Shown: positions 42,301-52,786 of the stretch, piece by piece | How the letters are laid out: each line of letters opens with the position of its first letter | Position numbering within the stretch: the stretch's first letter is position 1 | Origin: Phaeobacter gallaeciensis DSM 26640 | GTDB taxonomy: Bacteria > Pseudomonadota > Alphaproteobacteria > Rhodobacterales > Rhodobacteraceae | Reading direction: 5' to 3' | Assembly: GCF_000511385.1 (NCBI RefSeq) | Contig: NC_023137.1 | Location: forward strand, 3,355,001 to 3,419,000 | Length of the DNA: 64,000 nt | The notes under the pieces: generated by a model | What the model was told of the DNA's origin: nothing | The model's input: only the letters and a program-made list of their open reading frames with translations | Database searches by the model: none | Program-made: the position numbers and the translations under genes

Positions 42301-43620
42301 TCAATTGGTGGATTGCAAACCTTCCGGTCGACCAACCACGATGAAGTGCAACTGCTCTGGCAATAGGATTTCGCTGGCCACTTTGTTGATGTCTTCCAGC
42401 GTGACAGCATTTACCTTGTCATTGCGTGTGGCAATGTAGTCAATCGGCAGATCGTCCATCTGCATCCCCGCCAGGATCGAGGCGATGCGGCTATTGCCGT
42501 CGAAACGCAACGGATACGCGCCAGTCAGATAGGTTTTGGCGTCTTCCAGCTCTTTCTCCGTCACACCTTCAGCTGCCAGTTTTGCCCATTCTGTCTGAAT
42601 GACCTCGACCGTTTCGGCAATCTTGCCATTGGCCGATGCAACCGACCCCATGTAGACGGCCCCCAGATCACGCGGCACCAGATAGCTGTAGACGCCATAG
42701 GTCAGCCCGCGTTTTTCGCGCACTTCCGACATCAAACGACTGTCAAAAGACCCGCCACCAAGGATCTGGTTCAACAGGTAGGCTGCGAAATATCGCGGGT
42801 CGTCACGTTCGATCCCGGCATGTCCAAACAGAGCCACGGATTGCGGGGTATCGTAGTCAACCACGGTCACGCCGCCGTCGATGGTAACCTCCGCCGGTCC
42901 CGGGATTGGCGCCCCTGCGTCTGGCAAATCGCCCAGCAAAGTATCCAGCAGCGCCCCCAGTTCGGCCTCAGTGATATCCCCAACCGCCCCGACATAGAGC
43001 CGGTCGCGGGCAAACACCGCGTCATGGGCATCGAACATGTCCTGACGGGTCAGCGCGGTAACGCTTTTGATGGTGCCGTTGCCCTCGGTGCCGTAGGGGT
43101 GGTCGCCAAAGGCCATCTGAGAGAACACCCGCCCTGCGATATCGTTGGGGTCCTTGGCATCTGCACGCAGCCCCGCCAGAACCTGGGCGCGCACCCGGTC
43201 GAGCGCATCCTGATCAAAGCGCGGCTCATGGATGGTCTGGCGCAACAGATCAATGGCTTGGTCGCGGTTCTCGCTCAGAAACTGCGCTGAGATCGACACC
43301 GTGTCCTTATCCGCATCATAGGAAAACCCGGCTGCCAGGCTTTCAACTGTGCGGGCGTAGTCCTGCGCAGCCAGTGGCCCGGCCCCCTCCTCCAGCAGCC
43401 CCGCCATCAGATAGGTCGCGCCACGTTTGCCCGGCTTGTCGAGCGACGTGCCGCCGCGAAAGCGCAGCTCCAGCGCAGTGAAGGGGATGCTGTGATCTTC
43501 AACCAGCCAGGCGGTTATGCCGCCGGGAGAGGTCACCTCTTTGATCTTCACCTCTGCCCAGACCGGCAAGGCGAGGAAACAGGCGGCCAATGCCGCCGCG
43601 ACAAGCTTTAGCGCCTTCAT
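42301..43620 (-). CDS. M16-family peptidase, inactive partner subunit
   Basis: A 439-residue exported protein (signal peptide cut after VWA near residue 22) with two M16 domains. The zinc-binding HxxEH of the active subunit is missing: the corresponding stretch reads ATYLMAGLLEEG. The C-terminal half keeps MSEVREKRGLTYGVYSY, the Arg/Tyr pair that in bacterial heterodimeric M16 peptidases grips the substrate. It therefore probably pairs with the catalytic subunit coded just upstream, with which it overlaps by ATGA. The location is periplasmic. Confidence 0.93.
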   Translation of the reverse strand: MKALKLVAAALAACFLALPVWAEVKIKEVTSPGGITAWLVEDHSIPFTALELRFRGGTSLDKPGKRGATYLMAGLLEEGAGPLAAQDYARTVESLAAGFSYDADKDTVSISAQFLSENRDQAIDLLRQTIHEPRFDQDALDRVRAQVLAGLRADAKDPNDIAGRVFSQMAFGDHPYGTEGNGTIKSVTALTRQDMFDAHDAVFARDRLYVGAVGDITEAELGALLDTLLGDLPDAGAPIPGPAEVTIDGGVTVVDYDTPQSVALFGHAGIERDDPRYFAAYLLNQILGGGSFDSRLMSEVREKRGLTYGVYSYLVPRDLGAVYMGSVASANGKIAETVEVIQTEWAKLAAEGVTEKELEDAKTYLTGAYPLRFDGNSRIASILAGMQMDDLPIDYIATRNDKVNAVTLEDINKVASEILLPEQLHFIVVGRPEGLQSTN

Positions 43621-45041
43621 TGGCTTACCTCTTCGTCTCGCATCATCCAGCCGGTGACCGAAACCTCCGGTCGCAGCACCTCGCGGGCGACGGCGATAAT
43701 CTCATCTGCGGTGATCGATTGCAGGATACGCGGCCAGGCCTGCACATCCTCAACCGTCAGACCCGACGCCAGCGCCCGCCCGTAGCGGTTGGCGATCCCA
43801 TCGACATTGTCGCGGGCGTAGATTTCTGCGGCCCGCAGTTGCAGTTTGATCCGCTCCAGCTGCGCCTCGTCCACGCCCTCTTCCAAAAATCGGGCGAAGG
43901 TTGCATCCAGCGCGGCCTCGGCCTCTTCAAGACTGACATCCGCCCCGGGCACGACCAGAAAATCGAAGGTGGTATCGTCAAGCGACACATCCGAGTAGAA
44001 TACCCCGGTGTAGACCGCCACCTGCTGATCGAACTGCAACGCGTTGGTCAGGTAAGAGGTGCTGCCACCGCCCAGAAGCTCCGCCAGAAGATAAAGCGCT
44101 GCCGCACGTTCCTGCGCGCCACTGTCGCGTTCCGGTGCCAGGTAAGAGCGCTGGACAAACGGCTGCGCTACGCGGGCGTCCTTGAAGACAATGCGCCGGG
44201 CAGCGGTCTGCGGCGGCTCCTTGCTGCGGAGCCGTTCGGGAAGGTCAGGGTTGGCCGGGATTTTACCATAGGTTTCCTCGGCAAGGCGACGCACCTCCCC
44301 CGGATCAACGTCACCTGAGACAACCAGAATAGCATTATTCGGCGCGTAATAGGTGCCGTAGAAGGAAAGCGCGTCCGCCATATCCAGCTCTTCCATCTCG
44401 TGACGCCAGCCAATAATGGGCTGGCCATACCGATGGTTGAGGTATTGCGCCGCGTTCAACTGCTCACGAAACAACGCCCGCGGCTCACTGTCGGTGCGCT
44501 GGTTGCGCTCCTCGAGGATGACCTCACGCTCGGTCTCGATATCCTGCTCCGTCAGGCGGATATTGACCATTCGGTCGCTTTCCATCTGCATCATCAGCCC
44601 TAGGCGGTCCGCCGCAACACGCTGGAAATACGCCGTGTAGTCATAGCTGGTAAAGGCGTTGTCCCGGCCGCCGTTTGCAGCAACCGTGGCCGAAAGTTCC
44701 CCTGCCTCCAGCGTATCGGTCGCCTTGAAGAGCAAATGTTCAAGGAAATGCGCAACGCCGGACTGGCCGACAGGTTCGTCAGCGGAACCAGCCCGGTACC
44801 AGACCATATGCTGCACGACAGGCGCGCGGTGATCTTCGATCACCACCACCTGCATGCCGTTATCCAGAACGAAGCTGGACACCAGATCATTGGCGTCGCT
44901 CTGCGTTGTCGCATCCTGCGCCTGTGCGCTGCGAACAAACGTGCCAGCGGAGAATCCCGATGCTTCCATGGCCATCATGGCTGCGACAAACGCAGCTGCC
45001 CCGGTGACCCGTCGGATCATAGGTTTCAGAGGGGGGATCAT
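43617..45041 (-). CDS. M16-family zinc metallopeptidase, catalytic subunit
   Basis: A 474-residue periplasmic peptidase. A long signal sequence (cut after AQA near residue 41) is followed by the M16 fold. The inverted zinc motif HFLEH (His98, Glu101, His102) and the downstream Glu in TEREVILEERNQ form the metal site. The product belongs to the pitrilysin/processing-peptidase family and should form a heterodimer with the next gene's product. ATG 45041 is chosen because AAGGAGATCGTGAA, a near-perfect ribosome site, precedes it. The frame remains open to 45197 but without family sequence. It is the first gene of the pair. Confidence 0.95.
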   Translation of the reverse strand: MIPPLKPMIRRVTGAAAFVAAMMAMEASGFSAGTFVRSAQAQDATTQSDANDLVSSFVLDNGMQVVVIEDHRAPVVQHMVWYRAGSADEPVGQSGVAHFLEHLLFKATDTLEAGELSATVAANGGRDNAFTSYDYTAYFQRVAADRLGLMMQMESDRMVNIRLTEQDIETEREVILEERNQRTDSEPRALFREQLNAAQYLNHRYGQPIIGWRHEMEELDMADALSFYGTYYAPNNAILVVSGDVDPGEVRRLAEETYGKIPANPDLPERLRSKEPPQTAARRIVFKDARVAQPFVQRSYLAPERDSGAQERAAALYLLAELLGGGSTSYLTNALQFDQQVAVYTGVFYSDVSLDDTTFDFLVVPGADVSLEEAEAALDATFARFLEEGVDEAQLERIKLQLRAAEIYARDNVDGIANRYGRALASGLTVEDVQAWPRILQSITADEIIAVAREVLRPEVSVTGWMMRDEEVSQ

Positions 45042-45220
45042 TTCACGATCTCCTTTTTGCGGTGCGCCAACGGCACGTATCGACCGGCAGCGCCAAAATA
45101 GACTGATGTCGCGGATCGCACCCGGAGGCGGGCTCTTTTGAACCTCGCATCGCGCGCCCGGTCCGTAAGGGCAGCGATGCACCAGCACCGAGGTCAATCC
45201 AACAACATATCAATGGCGAC

Positions 45221-45246
45221 CGATCCGGAAAACGGATCGATTTTGC
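45221..45246. terminator. Hairpin upstream of the M16 operon
   Basis: CGATCCG (45221-45227) and CGGATCG (45233-45239) with the loop GAAAA, then A and TTTT on the plus strand. No plus-strand gene ends here. It may instead close the lspA-DUF3035 transcript weakly. The 293-nt gap 45042-45334 holds nothing else I can support. Confidence 0.4.
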
Positions 45247-45334
45247 TACTGTCAAACTACGCTCTGGAGGGGCATGTGCAAGAGAAATGGCGTTTTTGTG
45301 ATCACCCGACGCCGCCGGATCAGCCCGTTCGGCG

Positions 45335-45850
45335 TTACTCTGCCGGTGGGGCTGACGGTGTCTCGAAGCCCGCCCGACGGTACCGTTCGCTCACCACATC
45401 CGGCGCGATGGCTTCACGTTTGTAAGCCTCCTGATAGCGATCGACCGGGAACAATTTGAACCGTGCGGTGCGGTTTTCCCGCTTGCGCTTTTTCGCATCC
45501 TGCGCCGCGAGATCTGCGCGCACCTCGGGGTCGACACCATAGCGGCTGGCAGCGGTTACCAAGGCACCATCGCTGGCAGGGATACCTTCGCCGGGGACCA
45601 GTGCGGCGGGGTTGCCCCCCAGCACGGCCACGGCTTCACCCTTGGGGTTGCGGTCGGTCAGATTGGCGGCGCCGGGTGTCGGCTGCGGCAATGTCTGATA
45701 GCTGGTCGGTTCGGCCAGTGGCTTGGCAGGCAAGACCATGAACTCATCCGGGCCGGTTCCAGCAGGGCGCAGATCGCGCAGCCCTTTTTGCCCGCAGGCA
45801 GATACGGCCAGCGCGCCCATCAGAACAATCACACCAAAAGGGATCCGCAT
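45335..45850 (-). CDS. DUF3035 family lipoprotein
   Basis: A 171-residue lipoprotein: a short signal peptide ends in a lipobox VSAC (Cys19). The body is the DUF3035 family, common in Rhodobacteraceae and of unknown function. It starts GLRDLRPAGTGPDEFMVLPAKPLAEP, typical of the family. A charged segment follows (AAQDAKKRKRENRTARFKLF in two pieces) and a tail RYRRAGFETPSAPP. It lies downstream of lspA, 53 nt apart, and both are on the minus strand. LspA is the peptidase that would process this lipoprotein, but that is not specific evidence of linkage. Confidence 0.9.
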   Translation of the reverse strand: MRIPFGVIVLMGALAVSACGQKGLRDLRPAGTGPDEFMVLPAKPLAEPTSYQTLPQPTPGAANLTDRNPKGEAVAVLGGNPAALVPGEGIPASDGALVTAASRYGVDPEVRADLAAQDAKKRKRENRTARFKLFPVDRYQEAYKREAIAPDVVSERYRRAGFETPSAPPAE

Positions 45851-45903
45851 GACCCGTTACTCCTGCCTGTTTGAGCCGCTTTTATCGCATTTCCCCGGCG
45901 AGG

Positions 45904-46386
45904 TCACGCAGGGTTTTTCTGCCGCCCGTCAAATAGGATCAAGCCGGCCGCACCGGCAAAGATGAAGATGTCCGCAACGTTGAAGACAAAGGGATTGTTG
46001 ATACCGCAGCAGGACATATTGAGGAAGTCCAGCACATAGCCGTAAAGCAGTCTGTCCACCACATTGCCAAGCGCGCCTCCGATCACCAGACCGGCTGAAA
46101 GCTGCATCATGCGCGCATTGGCGGGCAGGCGCGCGATCCAGATCACCAGCACCACGCAGATCACAAGTGATAGACCGATGAGAACCCATCGCGTGGTATC
46201 AGTGCCACCGCCGAACAGGCCGAAGTTGATGCCCGTATTCTCGCCATAGCGAAACCGCAGCAGCGGTGCCAGCACATCAATGCCACCACGATTGGCCACA
46301 TCCATGACCCGCACCACCAGATATTTGCTGACCTGATCGGTAAGCAGCGCCAGTATCGCGGCCCAGATCATCACTTTGGCTCGCAT
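45904..46386 (-). CDS. lspA: Lipoprotein signal peptidase (signal peptidase II)
   Basis: Inner-membrane aspartic protease that cuts prolipoproteins after lipid attachment. The 160 residues contain four membrane helices. Both catalytic aspartates are clear: Asp111 in GNVVDRLLYGYVLDF and Asp139 in FNVADIFI. The conserved NTGINFGLF box is at about 50-58. Length is standard. It lies between purH and the DUF3035 lipoprotein gene. A hairpin separates it from purH, so it may have its own promoter. Confidence 0.97.
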   Translation of the reverse strand: MRAKVMIWAAILALLTDQVSKYLVVRVMDVANRGGIDVLAPLLRFRYGENTGINFGLFGGGTDTTRWVLIGLSLVICVVLVIWIARLPANARMMQLSAGLVIGGALGNVVDRLLYGYVLDFLNMSCCGINNPFVFNVADIFIFAGAAGLILFDGRQKNPA

Positions 46387-46419
46387 CTTGCGGCCCCCTT
46401 TGCCCGAAATCTAAGACGT

Positions 46420-46443
46420 GATCGGGCCAAAACCGGCCCGATC
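46420..46443 (-). terminator. Hairpin between purH and lspA
   Basis: GATCGGGCC (46420-46428) and GGCCCGATC (46435-46443) form a 9-bp perfect stem 14 nt after the purH stop. No T run follows on the minus strand, so strength is uncertain. Confidence 0.55.
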
Positions 46444-46457
46444 TGTCTCAGCTGCAT

Positions 46458-48047
46458 TTAGTGGCGGAAATGGCGCATGCCGGTGAAGACCATTGCCAGA
46501 CCTGCCTCATTGGCGGCCTTGATGACCTCATCATCGCGCATGGATCCACCGGGCTGAATCACACAGGTTGCACCGTTCGCCGCAGCTTCCAGGAGACCGT
46601 CCGCAAAGGGGAAGAACGCATCGGAAGCAACCGCAGACCCTTTTGCCAAGCTTTCGGGCAATTCCAGCGCATCAGCCATCCGCTGCGCTTTGATGCCTGC
46701 GATGGTAGCACTGTCCAGGCGGCTCATCTGGCCGGCGCCGACACCAACGGTCTGGCCGGATTTGACATAGACGATCGCATTGGATTTCACGTGTTTTGCA
46801 ACCTTCCAGGCAAACAACAAATCCTGCATCTGCTCATCCGTCGGGGCCTTTTCAGTGACCACCTTCAGGTCATCCATGGCGCGGTGACCGACGTCCTTGT
46901 CCTGCACCAACATACCGCCCGACACCTGACGGGTGGTCAGACCTGTGTCCTGCGGATTGGGCACACCATCGGTCAGCAACAGACGCAGATTCTTCTTGGC
47001 GGCAAAAATCGCCTTTGCCTCATCCGAGGCACCGGGGGCGATGACGACTTCGGTGAAGATCTGCACGATCTCTTGCGCGGTTTCGCCGTCCAGCGGTTGG
47101 TTCAGGGCCACAATCCCGCCAAAGGCAGAGGTGCGATCGCAGTCGAAGGCCTTTTGGTACGCATCTTTCAGCATTGTGCCACGGGCAACACCACAGGGGT
47201 TGGCGTGTTTGATGATCGCCACGGCTGGGCCATCAGCGGGTGCAAACTCGCTGACCAGTTCAAACGCCGCATCGGTGTCGTTGATATTGTTGTAGGACAA
47301 TTCCTTGCCCTGCACCTGCTGGGCCGTGGCCACACCTGCACGCGCGGAGCCATCCAGATAAAAGGCCGCCTGCTGATGCGGATTTTCACCATAGCGCAGC
47401 GTCTGCGCCAACTGTCCCGCCACTGCGCGGCGGCGCGGCGCCTCAAGGTTCAATGCGCCCGCCATCCAGTTTGAAACTGCAGCGTCATATGCGGCAGTGC
47501 GGGCGTAGGCGTTCTGCGCCAACCACTGACGGAAGCCGTAGGAGGTCTGGCCATCATTGCGATCCAGCTCTGCCAGCAGCGGTTCGTAGTCTTCGACATC
47601 CACCACAACGTTCACGAACAGGTGGTTCTTGGACGCCGCACGGATCATCGCGGGACCGCCAATATCAATGTTCTCAATGCAGGTGTCGTAGTCGGCACCC
47701 ATGGCCATGGTTTCCTCAAATGGGTAGAGGTTCACGACCAGCAGATCGATGGCGCCGATGCCATGCTCATCCATTGCTGCGACATGGGTATCGTTGTCGC
47801 GCAGCGCCAGAAGCCCGCCATGCACCATCGGATGCAGGGTCTTAACCCGGCCATCCATCATTTCCGGAAAGCCGGTGATCTCGGAAACATCCTTGACGGT
47901 CAGCCCTGCGTCGCGCAGCGCCTTGGCGGTCCCGCCGGTCGAGAGCAGCTCAACGCCGCGTGCGGCCAAGGCCTTACCAAGGTCGATCAACCCGGTCTTG
48001 TCGGATACGGAAAGCAACGCACGGCGTACGGGGTGAAGGTCGGTCAT
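46458..48047 (-). CDS. purH: Bifunctional AICAR formyltransferase/IMP cyclohydrolase
   Basis: A 529-residue enzyme for the last two steps of de novo IMP synthesis. The N-terminal MGS-like IMP cyclohydrolase domain opens [41 protein letters not shown] in blocks, with [14 protein letters not shown] near 68-81. The C-terminal formyltransferase domain has KHANPCGVA with the catalytic Lys-His pair, [10 protein letters not shown] near 216 and [10 protein letters not shown] near the end. Length is normal. It is downstream of the heparinase-like gene by 22 nt, so the two are probably cotranscribed. Confidence 0.98.
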   Translation of the reverse strand: MTDLHPVRRALLSVSDKTGLIDLGKALAARGVELLSTGGTAKALRDAGLTVKDVSEITGFPEMMDGRVKTLHPMVHGGLLALRDNDTHVAAMDEHGIGAIDLLVVNLYPFEETMAMGADYDTCIENIDIGGPAMIRAASKNHLFVNVVVDVEDYEPLLAELDRNDGQTSYGFRQWLAQNAYARTAAYDAAVSNWMAGALNLEAPRRRAVAGQLAQTLRYGENPHQQAAFYLDGSARAGVATAQQVQGKELSYNNINDTDAAFELVSEFAPADGPAVAIIKHANPCGVARGTMLKDAYQKAFDCDRTSAFGGIVALNQPLDGETAQEIVQIFTEVVIAPGASDEAKAIFAAKKNLRLLLTDGVPNPQDTGLTTRQVSGGMLVQDKDVGHRAMDDLKVVTEKAPTDEQMQDLLFAWKVAKHVKSNAIVYVKSGQTVGVGAGQMSRLDSATIAGIKAQRMADALELPESLAKGSAVASDAFFPFADGLLEAAANGATCVIQPGGSMRDDEVIKAANEAGLAMVFTGMRHFRH

Positions 48048-48069
48048 GGCAGGCAGGTCCTTTTCAGGC

Positions 48070-49812
48070 TCAGTCAGTTAGCGCGGGGTCATCCCGGTTC
48101 AGGTCTCGCACGGCAACGGCAGTTTCCTGCGCCTTACTGAGCGTCCACCGGATGCGCGTGGCATAGTCCATTGCCCGCCCGGAGAGAACGATCTGTTTTG
48201 CCGCACGCGGCTTCAAGCGGGTTTTTTCCAGGTACACGCTGGGTTCCAGCTTCAATTCGCAGGTTCCGTCGTGGCGGAACACCCAGATCTCCCCGCTCTT
48301 GAGCGCCATGGATACTGCTGCGCCCCCCAAGTCAAGGGCTGCATCCACATCCGGGTGGAGATGCAGGCGGATCTCAAAGCCGATACCGCTTAAGGAATGG
48401 GCATCCATCGCCTTGTCAAAGCGCCGCTTGTTGCGGGTATCCAGCGCCAGAAGCATGTCCTCAACGGCCAAGCCACGCCCATCCACCGCCAGCTCCAGCG
48501 TACGGGCATGGGTCAGGCCGAAATGGCGTTCATACCCGTTGTGGCCACCCTGAAAGCGATAGCCATCCTCCAGATCAGAAATATCCAGCGGCACAGTATC
48601 CGGGGCCTCTGTCATGATCTCATGGCCACTGCCGCGTTCCGGGGGCGACAGACGGGCGCTGGAATGGCCCTCAATACAAAGGGTAGAATGCGACGGTGTG
48701 GCTCGACCTGCGCGACGCCATTCAACGCCAAAGGTTTCGCCCGAACCGCAGTTGACGATCAGGGGACGACGACCGGAGGTCAACTCAAACGCGAGGGTCG
48801 AAGCATGACCGTTCCATGAGGCGCGCCCTTTGGGCGGCACGGAGGCATCAATAATCACAGAGGTGCGCCGCCCAGAGAGACGAGCATAGCCCATCGCAAG
48901 ACCATCAGCATGGCGCGTAGTGACGTGGCTTGCGGCAAGTGCATGATCCAGCCGCCCCTCAAGCCCGCGACCACCGCCGTGGAACCGCGCCAGGCCGCCA
49001 TCCGCGTGACGCAATGTACGCAGGGTCGGTGCGATGCGTTCAATGGCGGCGAGTTGGGCGGGCGGGACACCCCGTCCGGCATCCTGCAATGCCGCTGCCG
49101 CCCAGGTTAGCAGGGTGAAGACTTCCAGCAATTCCTCAGGATTGCGAGTGGGCAGCCCGCCCTGATCGTCGATCTGACTGGCGCATTCCTCGGACAAGGC
49201 CTTTAGCGCGGGATCAACCTGATCTTCATGCCCTTTGAGAGCAAGGCCCGCATAGATCAAACCGGTGAGCGCCTCAAAGCGTGGCAATCCGGGAGAGGCC
49301 CCTTGCCAACGCCGAGAGAGAAACCATGTCTGGCGTGACAAGGCTCCGAAAAACGCATCCGATTGTTCGGCGGTACGGGCTGCCAGCAGGAACAGCGCGT
49401 GATTGATCCAGCGGATGACCCGACGCCCGGTCAGATCTGGTGACCAGCCCGGCCCGCTGCCCTGGCCATGGGTATCGATCCAGCCCCAAACCCAGAGTTG
49501 CGCCTTTTCTCGGGCGCGGAAATCACCGACAGCGGCTAGATCATCCAGCCAGGCAAACCCATGCCGTTCTGCATCAAAGGCAAGATCAGGCGCCACCACA
49601 TCCCAAAGTATCGTGGTGGGTGATTCGACGAGGTACCCCGCAAACAGGAGATTACCGGCCACCAGCTGACGACCACGGGCAAAGCTCCCGATGGTGCGCG
49701 GCTCAGGCTGCGACACAAAGGTGGTAGCGCCGGGCTGCCGTCGTGCGCGCCGTGCGTAAAAGCGGTTCAACAGGCGGGTGCCGCGCCGCGCCATTCTATC
49801 GTATCGGGACAT
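48070..49812 (-). CDS. Heparinase II/III-like protein
   Basis: A 580-residue protein of the heparinase II/III family. The first half is an alpha/alpha toroid-like region ([33 protein letters not shown] around 110-150). The second half is the beta-rich heparinase domain ([47 protein letters not shown] split around 335-385). It lacks a signal peptide, which argues against an extracellular polysaccharide lyase. In Rhodobacteraceae and other alphaproteobacteria such genes commonly sit between rsmB and purH, as here, and their substrate is unknown. ATG 49812 has GAGGCAAGAG upstream. Confidence 0.87.
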   Translation of the reverse strand: MSRYDRMARRGTRLLNRFYARRARRQPGATTFVSQPEPRTIGSFARGRQLVAGNLLFAGYLVESPTTILWDVVAPDLAFDAERHGFAWLDDLAAVGDFRAREKAQLWVWGWIDTHGQGSGPGWSPDLTGRRVIRWINHALFLLAARTAEQSDAFFGALSRQTWFLSRRWQGASPGLPRFEALTGLIYAGLALKGHEDQVDPALKALSEECASQIDDQGGLPTRNPEELLEVFTLLTWAAAALQDAGRGVPPAQLAAIERIAPTLRTLRHADGGLARFHGGGRGLEGRLDHALAASHVTTRHADGLAMGYARLSGRRTSVIIDASVPPKGRASWNGHASTLAFELTSGRRPLIVNCGSGETFGVEWRRAGRATPSHSTLCIEGHSSARLSPPERGSGHEIMTEAPDTVPLDISDLEDGYRFQGGHNGYERHFGLTHARTLELAVDGRGLAVEDMLLALDTRNKRRFDKAMDAHSLSGIGFEIRLHLHPDVDAALDLGGAAVSMALKSGEIWVFRHDGTCELKLEPSVYLEKTRLKPRAAKQIVLSGRAMDYATRIRWTLSKAQETAVAVRDLNRDDPALTD

Positions 49813-49939
49813 GCTCTCTTGCCTCACGCCAGAGATTTTTTCCGGGGCGTTTTGAGCTGAGCATAGCGATGGTTAGCGGCCAAGTCACCGATAATGCGGC
49901 CAATCACGCAGAGCACTATCGGCAAAGGGTCGCTTGCCG

Positions 49940-51202
49940 TCAGACCGACTTGCGCAGCTCAGCCATGTAGAACCCGTCCATACCGCCCAATTCGGACCAA
50001 TAATCAGGCCGCAGCCGCAGCCCGCCTTCTTCTGTGATCCAATCAGGATCGATGCCCTCGACCTCGTGGATCCGATCGCCGACCGACATATCGGGAAACA
50101 TCTCAAGCGCATCTTCAACCTGACATTCGCCCTCATCGGGCAACAGCGAACAGGTACAGTAAATCAACCGTCCACCCGGTTTCACCAGGCTCCAGGCATG
50201 GGCAAGCATCTGTGCCTGCAATTCAATCAGCGCGCCAAAGCCACTGCCATCCTTGGCATGAGGCAGGTCCGGGTGACGGCGAATCGTGCCCGTGGCAGAA
50301 CACGGCGCATCCAGCAGGACCCCATCATATTGGCCGGTCTGTTCCAGCGCATCACCGACAATCACCGTGGCGCTGAGGTTGGTCCGGTCAAGGTTCTCCG
50401 ACAGCCGCGCCATCCGACCAGCGGATTGATCCACGGCCGTCACATTCGCGCCGGTGGCAGCGATCTGCATCGTCTTACCCCCTGGCGCCGCACAGAGATC
50501 CAGGACCGATTCGCCTGGTTGCGCATTCAAAAGCTGTGCCGGTAGCGCGGCGGCGGCATCCTGTACCCACCAGTCACCGGTCTCAAAGCCCGGCAGGCCA
50601 GAGACCTGAACCGACCCGTGGATACGATACGAGCCGGTCGGCAGACGCAGCGCCTCCAGCGCCGACAGATCCGCGCCGGGTTTTGCTGTCAGATTCAGCG
50701 GCGCGCCTGCGAGATGGGCAGCCTCGATCTGCAGCATCGCAGCTGCGCCCCAGGCCTGCGACAGCGGGCTGCGCAGCCATTTCGGCAGGCGCGGGACCCG
50801 CAGCTTGGCCCATTCAGCAGGCCCCTGATCCGCCACCTTGCGCAGAACCGCGTTGACCAACCCCTTCAGTTTACCGTGGCGGCGGTGACGCGCGATGATG
50901 TCCACCATCTCATTCACCACACCATGTGCGGCCCCGCCCTGACACAGCTCAACCGTGCCGATGCGCAGAGCGTTATGTACGGTCAGCGGCGTCGATTTCT
51001 TCAGGTGTTTTTGCAAGATCCGATCCGCGCGCTCCAAATTGCGCAGCGTGTCTGTTGCGAGTCGCTGGCTGCGGGCGCGGTCCTCCGCAGGCAATTTATC
51101 CAAGGCCCCCGCCGCATAGCACTCAGACAGCAGCTTACCCTCCCCCAGCACCTGATCCAGCAGGTGAATGGCGCGGCGGCGGGCTTGGCTTGCATTGGAC
51201 AT
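49940..51202 (-). CDS. rsmB: 16S rRNA (cytosine-5) methyltransferase, RsmB/NOL1-NOP2 family
   Basis: A 420-residue SAM-dependent enzyme expected to methylate C967 of 16S rRNA. An N-terminal NusB-like helical domain (about 1-140) precedes the methyltransferase domain. The SAM motif is VLDLCAAPGGKTMQI near 245, motif IV is LLDAPCSATGTIRRHPD with one catalytic Cys, and motif VI is IYCTCSLLPDEGE with the other. ATG 51202 follows CAGGAGATCCGC; the open frame to 51280 is not conserved. It is the first gene of the rsmB-heparinase-purH block. Confidence 0.95.
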   Translation of the reverse strand: MSNASQARRRAIHLLDQVLGEGKLLSECYAAGALDKLPAEDRARSQRLATDTLRNLERADRILQKHLKKSTPLTVHNALRIGTVELCQGGAAHGVVNEMVDIIARHRRHGKLKGLVNAVLRKVADQGPAEWAKLRVPRLPKWLRSPLSQAWGAAAMLQIEAAHLAGAPLNLTAKPGADLSALEALRLPTGSYRIHGSVQVSGLPGFETGDWWVQDAAAALPAQLLNAQPGESVLDLCAAPGGKTMQIAATGANVTAVDQSAGRMARLSENLDRTNLSATVIVGDALEQTGQYDGVLLDAPCSATGTIRRHPDLPHAKDGSGFGALIELQAQMLAHAWSLVKPGGRLIYCTCSLLPDEGECQVEDALEMFPDMSVGDRIHEVEGIDPDWITEEGGLRLRPDYWSELGGMDGFYMAELRKSV

Positions 51203-51291
51203 GCGGATCTCCTGAACGAGGGGCAGCGGTCGATGGGTTGTCGCCGCCGGACGCGGGCGTATATCATAGAACGACAACAAGGGAACCCGGC

Positions 51292-51489
51292 ATGAGTGAC
51301 GCTGACAAAACCGAGATCACACCCGCGCTACCACCCGCCGCGCAGCGCGCGCTTGCGGAAGCCGCTGAGCGCCGCAAGGCCGCTGAGGCCGAAGCCGCCA
51401 ATCGCCCAGTAGAGCTGGGTGGCCGCGATGGCCCCGATCCCGCGCGCTATGGCGATTGGGAGAAAAAAGGCATCGCCATCGATTTCTGA
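51292..51489 (+). CDS. DUF1674 protein, SDH assembly factor 4 homologue
   Basis: A 65-residue protein. The C-terminal half PVELGGRDGPDPARYGDWEKKGIAIDF is the DUF1674 signature. In eukaryotes the family member SDHAF4 helps assemble succinate dehydrogenase by binding the flavinylated subunit. The N-terminal half is Ala/Glu-rich and probably disordered or helical. No sdh gene is within the window. It is divergent from rsmB with 89 nt between starts, and 23 nt separate it from the NIPSNAP gene, which suggests cotranscription. Confidence 0.9.
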   Translation: MSDADKTEITPALPPAAQRALAEAAERRKAAEAEAANRPVELGGRDGPDPARYGDWEKKGIAIDF

Positions 51490-51512
51490 CAGTGTCACCG
51501 CAGGAGGCCTGC

Positions 51513-51848
51513 ATGATCATCGAGATCCGCCGATACAGGCTGCACCCCGGCAAACGCGAAGCCTTTATTGAGGTCTTTGAACGGGTGAACAGACCAGCAT
51601 TGCGCGACGCGGGCATGCTGGTTTTTGGCCCGATGCGCGATCTGGAGGATCCGGACACCGTCCATTGGATGCGCGCCTTTGCAACGCTATCGGACCGCGA
51701 ACGCATCAAGGATGACTTCTACGATGGTCCTGTCTGGCTGAAAGAAGTGGAACCGGTGGTGATGCCATTGATCGCTCATTTCGAAGCTTCAGTGGTGGAA
51801 ACCACCGAAGAGTTCGAGACGTTCAGCGGCGCAGCATCCCTGCTCTGA
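51513..51848 (+). CDS. NIPSNAP family protein
   Basis: A 111-residue single-domain ferredoxin-like alpha/beta-barrel protein. The family pattern is clear: MIIEIRRYRLHPGKREAFIEVFE at the start, ALRDAGMLVFGPMRDLEDPDTVHWMRAF in the middle and the DRERIKDDFYDGPVW stretch. Function of bacterial NIPSNAP proteins is unknown. ATG 51513 follows GCAGGAGGCC. The open frame upstream to 51456 overlaps the previous gene and is not conserved. It converges with dapB, with only 3 nt between stops. Confidence 0.9.
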   Translation: MIIEIRRYRLHPGKREAFIEVFERVNRPALRDAGMLVFGPMRDLEDPDTVHWMRAFATLSDRERIKDDFYDGPVWLKEVEPVVMPLIAHFEASVVETTEEFETFSGAASLL

Positions 51849-51851
51849 AAA

Positions 51852-52673
51852 TCAGAGCCCCAGCACGTCCAGCATATCGTATTGGCCTGGCTCCCTATCC
51901 TGCCCCCACAGTGCCGCCTTGATCGCGCCACGGGCAAAGATCGCGCGATCGGTTGCCAGATGGCGCAGGACGATACGCTCTCCCTGACCGGCAAACAGGA
52001 CGTCATGTTCCCCGACGATATCGCCACCCCGAATGGCACTGAAACCGATATCACCGCGTTTGCGCGCCCCGGTTATGCCGTCGCGCCCGCTGTCACTGAC
52101 ATCTGAAAGCGCTACGCCACGCCCCTCAGCGGCGGCTTCACCCAACATCAGCGCGGTGCCGGAGGGGGCGTCGACTTTGTGATGGTGATGCGCCTCAATC
52201 ACTTCGATATCAAAATCCTCATCAAGGGCGGCGGCGACCTTCTTGGTCAACTGGACCAGCAGGTTCACGCCAAGGCTCATGTTGCCAGCGCGCATCTGCA
52301 CCGACTGACGCGAGGCTGGTTCCAGCTGAGCGATCTGTGCGTCGCTCATCCCGGTGGTGCCAATAACATGAACAATACCGGCCTCGGCCGCCAACCCGGC
52401 AAAGGCAATAGTCGCCTCTGGGCTGGTGAAGTCGATCACGGCCTGCGCCTTGGCAAAGGCAGCAGCGGCATCGTCGGTCACTGTCACGCCGATGTCAGAG
52501 CCGCCCATAGCCAGCCCTACATCCTGACCGACCCAATCGTGGCCCGCCCGCTCCACCGCGCCGACCAGTTGCGCGCGGGGATGATCCGCAATCGTCTTGA
52601 TCAGCATCTGCCCCATGCGCCCGGAAGCGCCGGTGATCACGATGCCGGGTGTATCCGTGCTGGAAGCTGCCAT
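51852..52673 (-). CDS. dapB: 4-hydroxy-tetrahydrodipicolinate reductase
   Basis: A 273-residue NAD(P)H-dependent enzyme in the diaminopimelate/lysine pathway. The Rossmann motif is [10 protein letters not shown] near 12-21. The catalytic [16 protein letters not shown] segment near 155-170 provides the His and Lys, and VIDFTSPEA and [10 protein letters not shown] are typical. I took ATG 52673 (MAASSTD...) because AAGGA precedes it by eleven nt; ATG 52688 is an alternative. It is divergent from rbfA with about 113 nt between starts. Confidence 0.97.
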   Translation of the reverse strand: MAASSTDTPGIVITGASGRMGQMLIKTIADHPRAQLVGAVERAGHDWVGQDVGLAMGGSDIGVTVTDDAAAAFAKAQAVIDFTSPEATIAFAGLAAEAGIVHVIGTTGMSDAQIAQLEPASRQSVQMRAGNMSLGVNLLVQLTKKVAAALDEDFDIEVIEAHHHHKVDAPSGTALMLGEAAAEGRGVALSDVSDSGRDGITGARKRGDIGFSAIRGGDIVGEHDVLFAGQGERIVLRHLATDRAIFARGAIKAALWGQDREPGQYDMLDVLGL

Positions 52674-52786
52674 GTCGGGGTCCTTCATTGTTGCGCTGGA
52701 TCGCGCGTGGTCTGTTTCGGGCTGGTTTTGTCCTAACCGCTTGTGCTGCGCTTGGCAAAGCCCCGCTTTCGGCATAAATCGGATAT

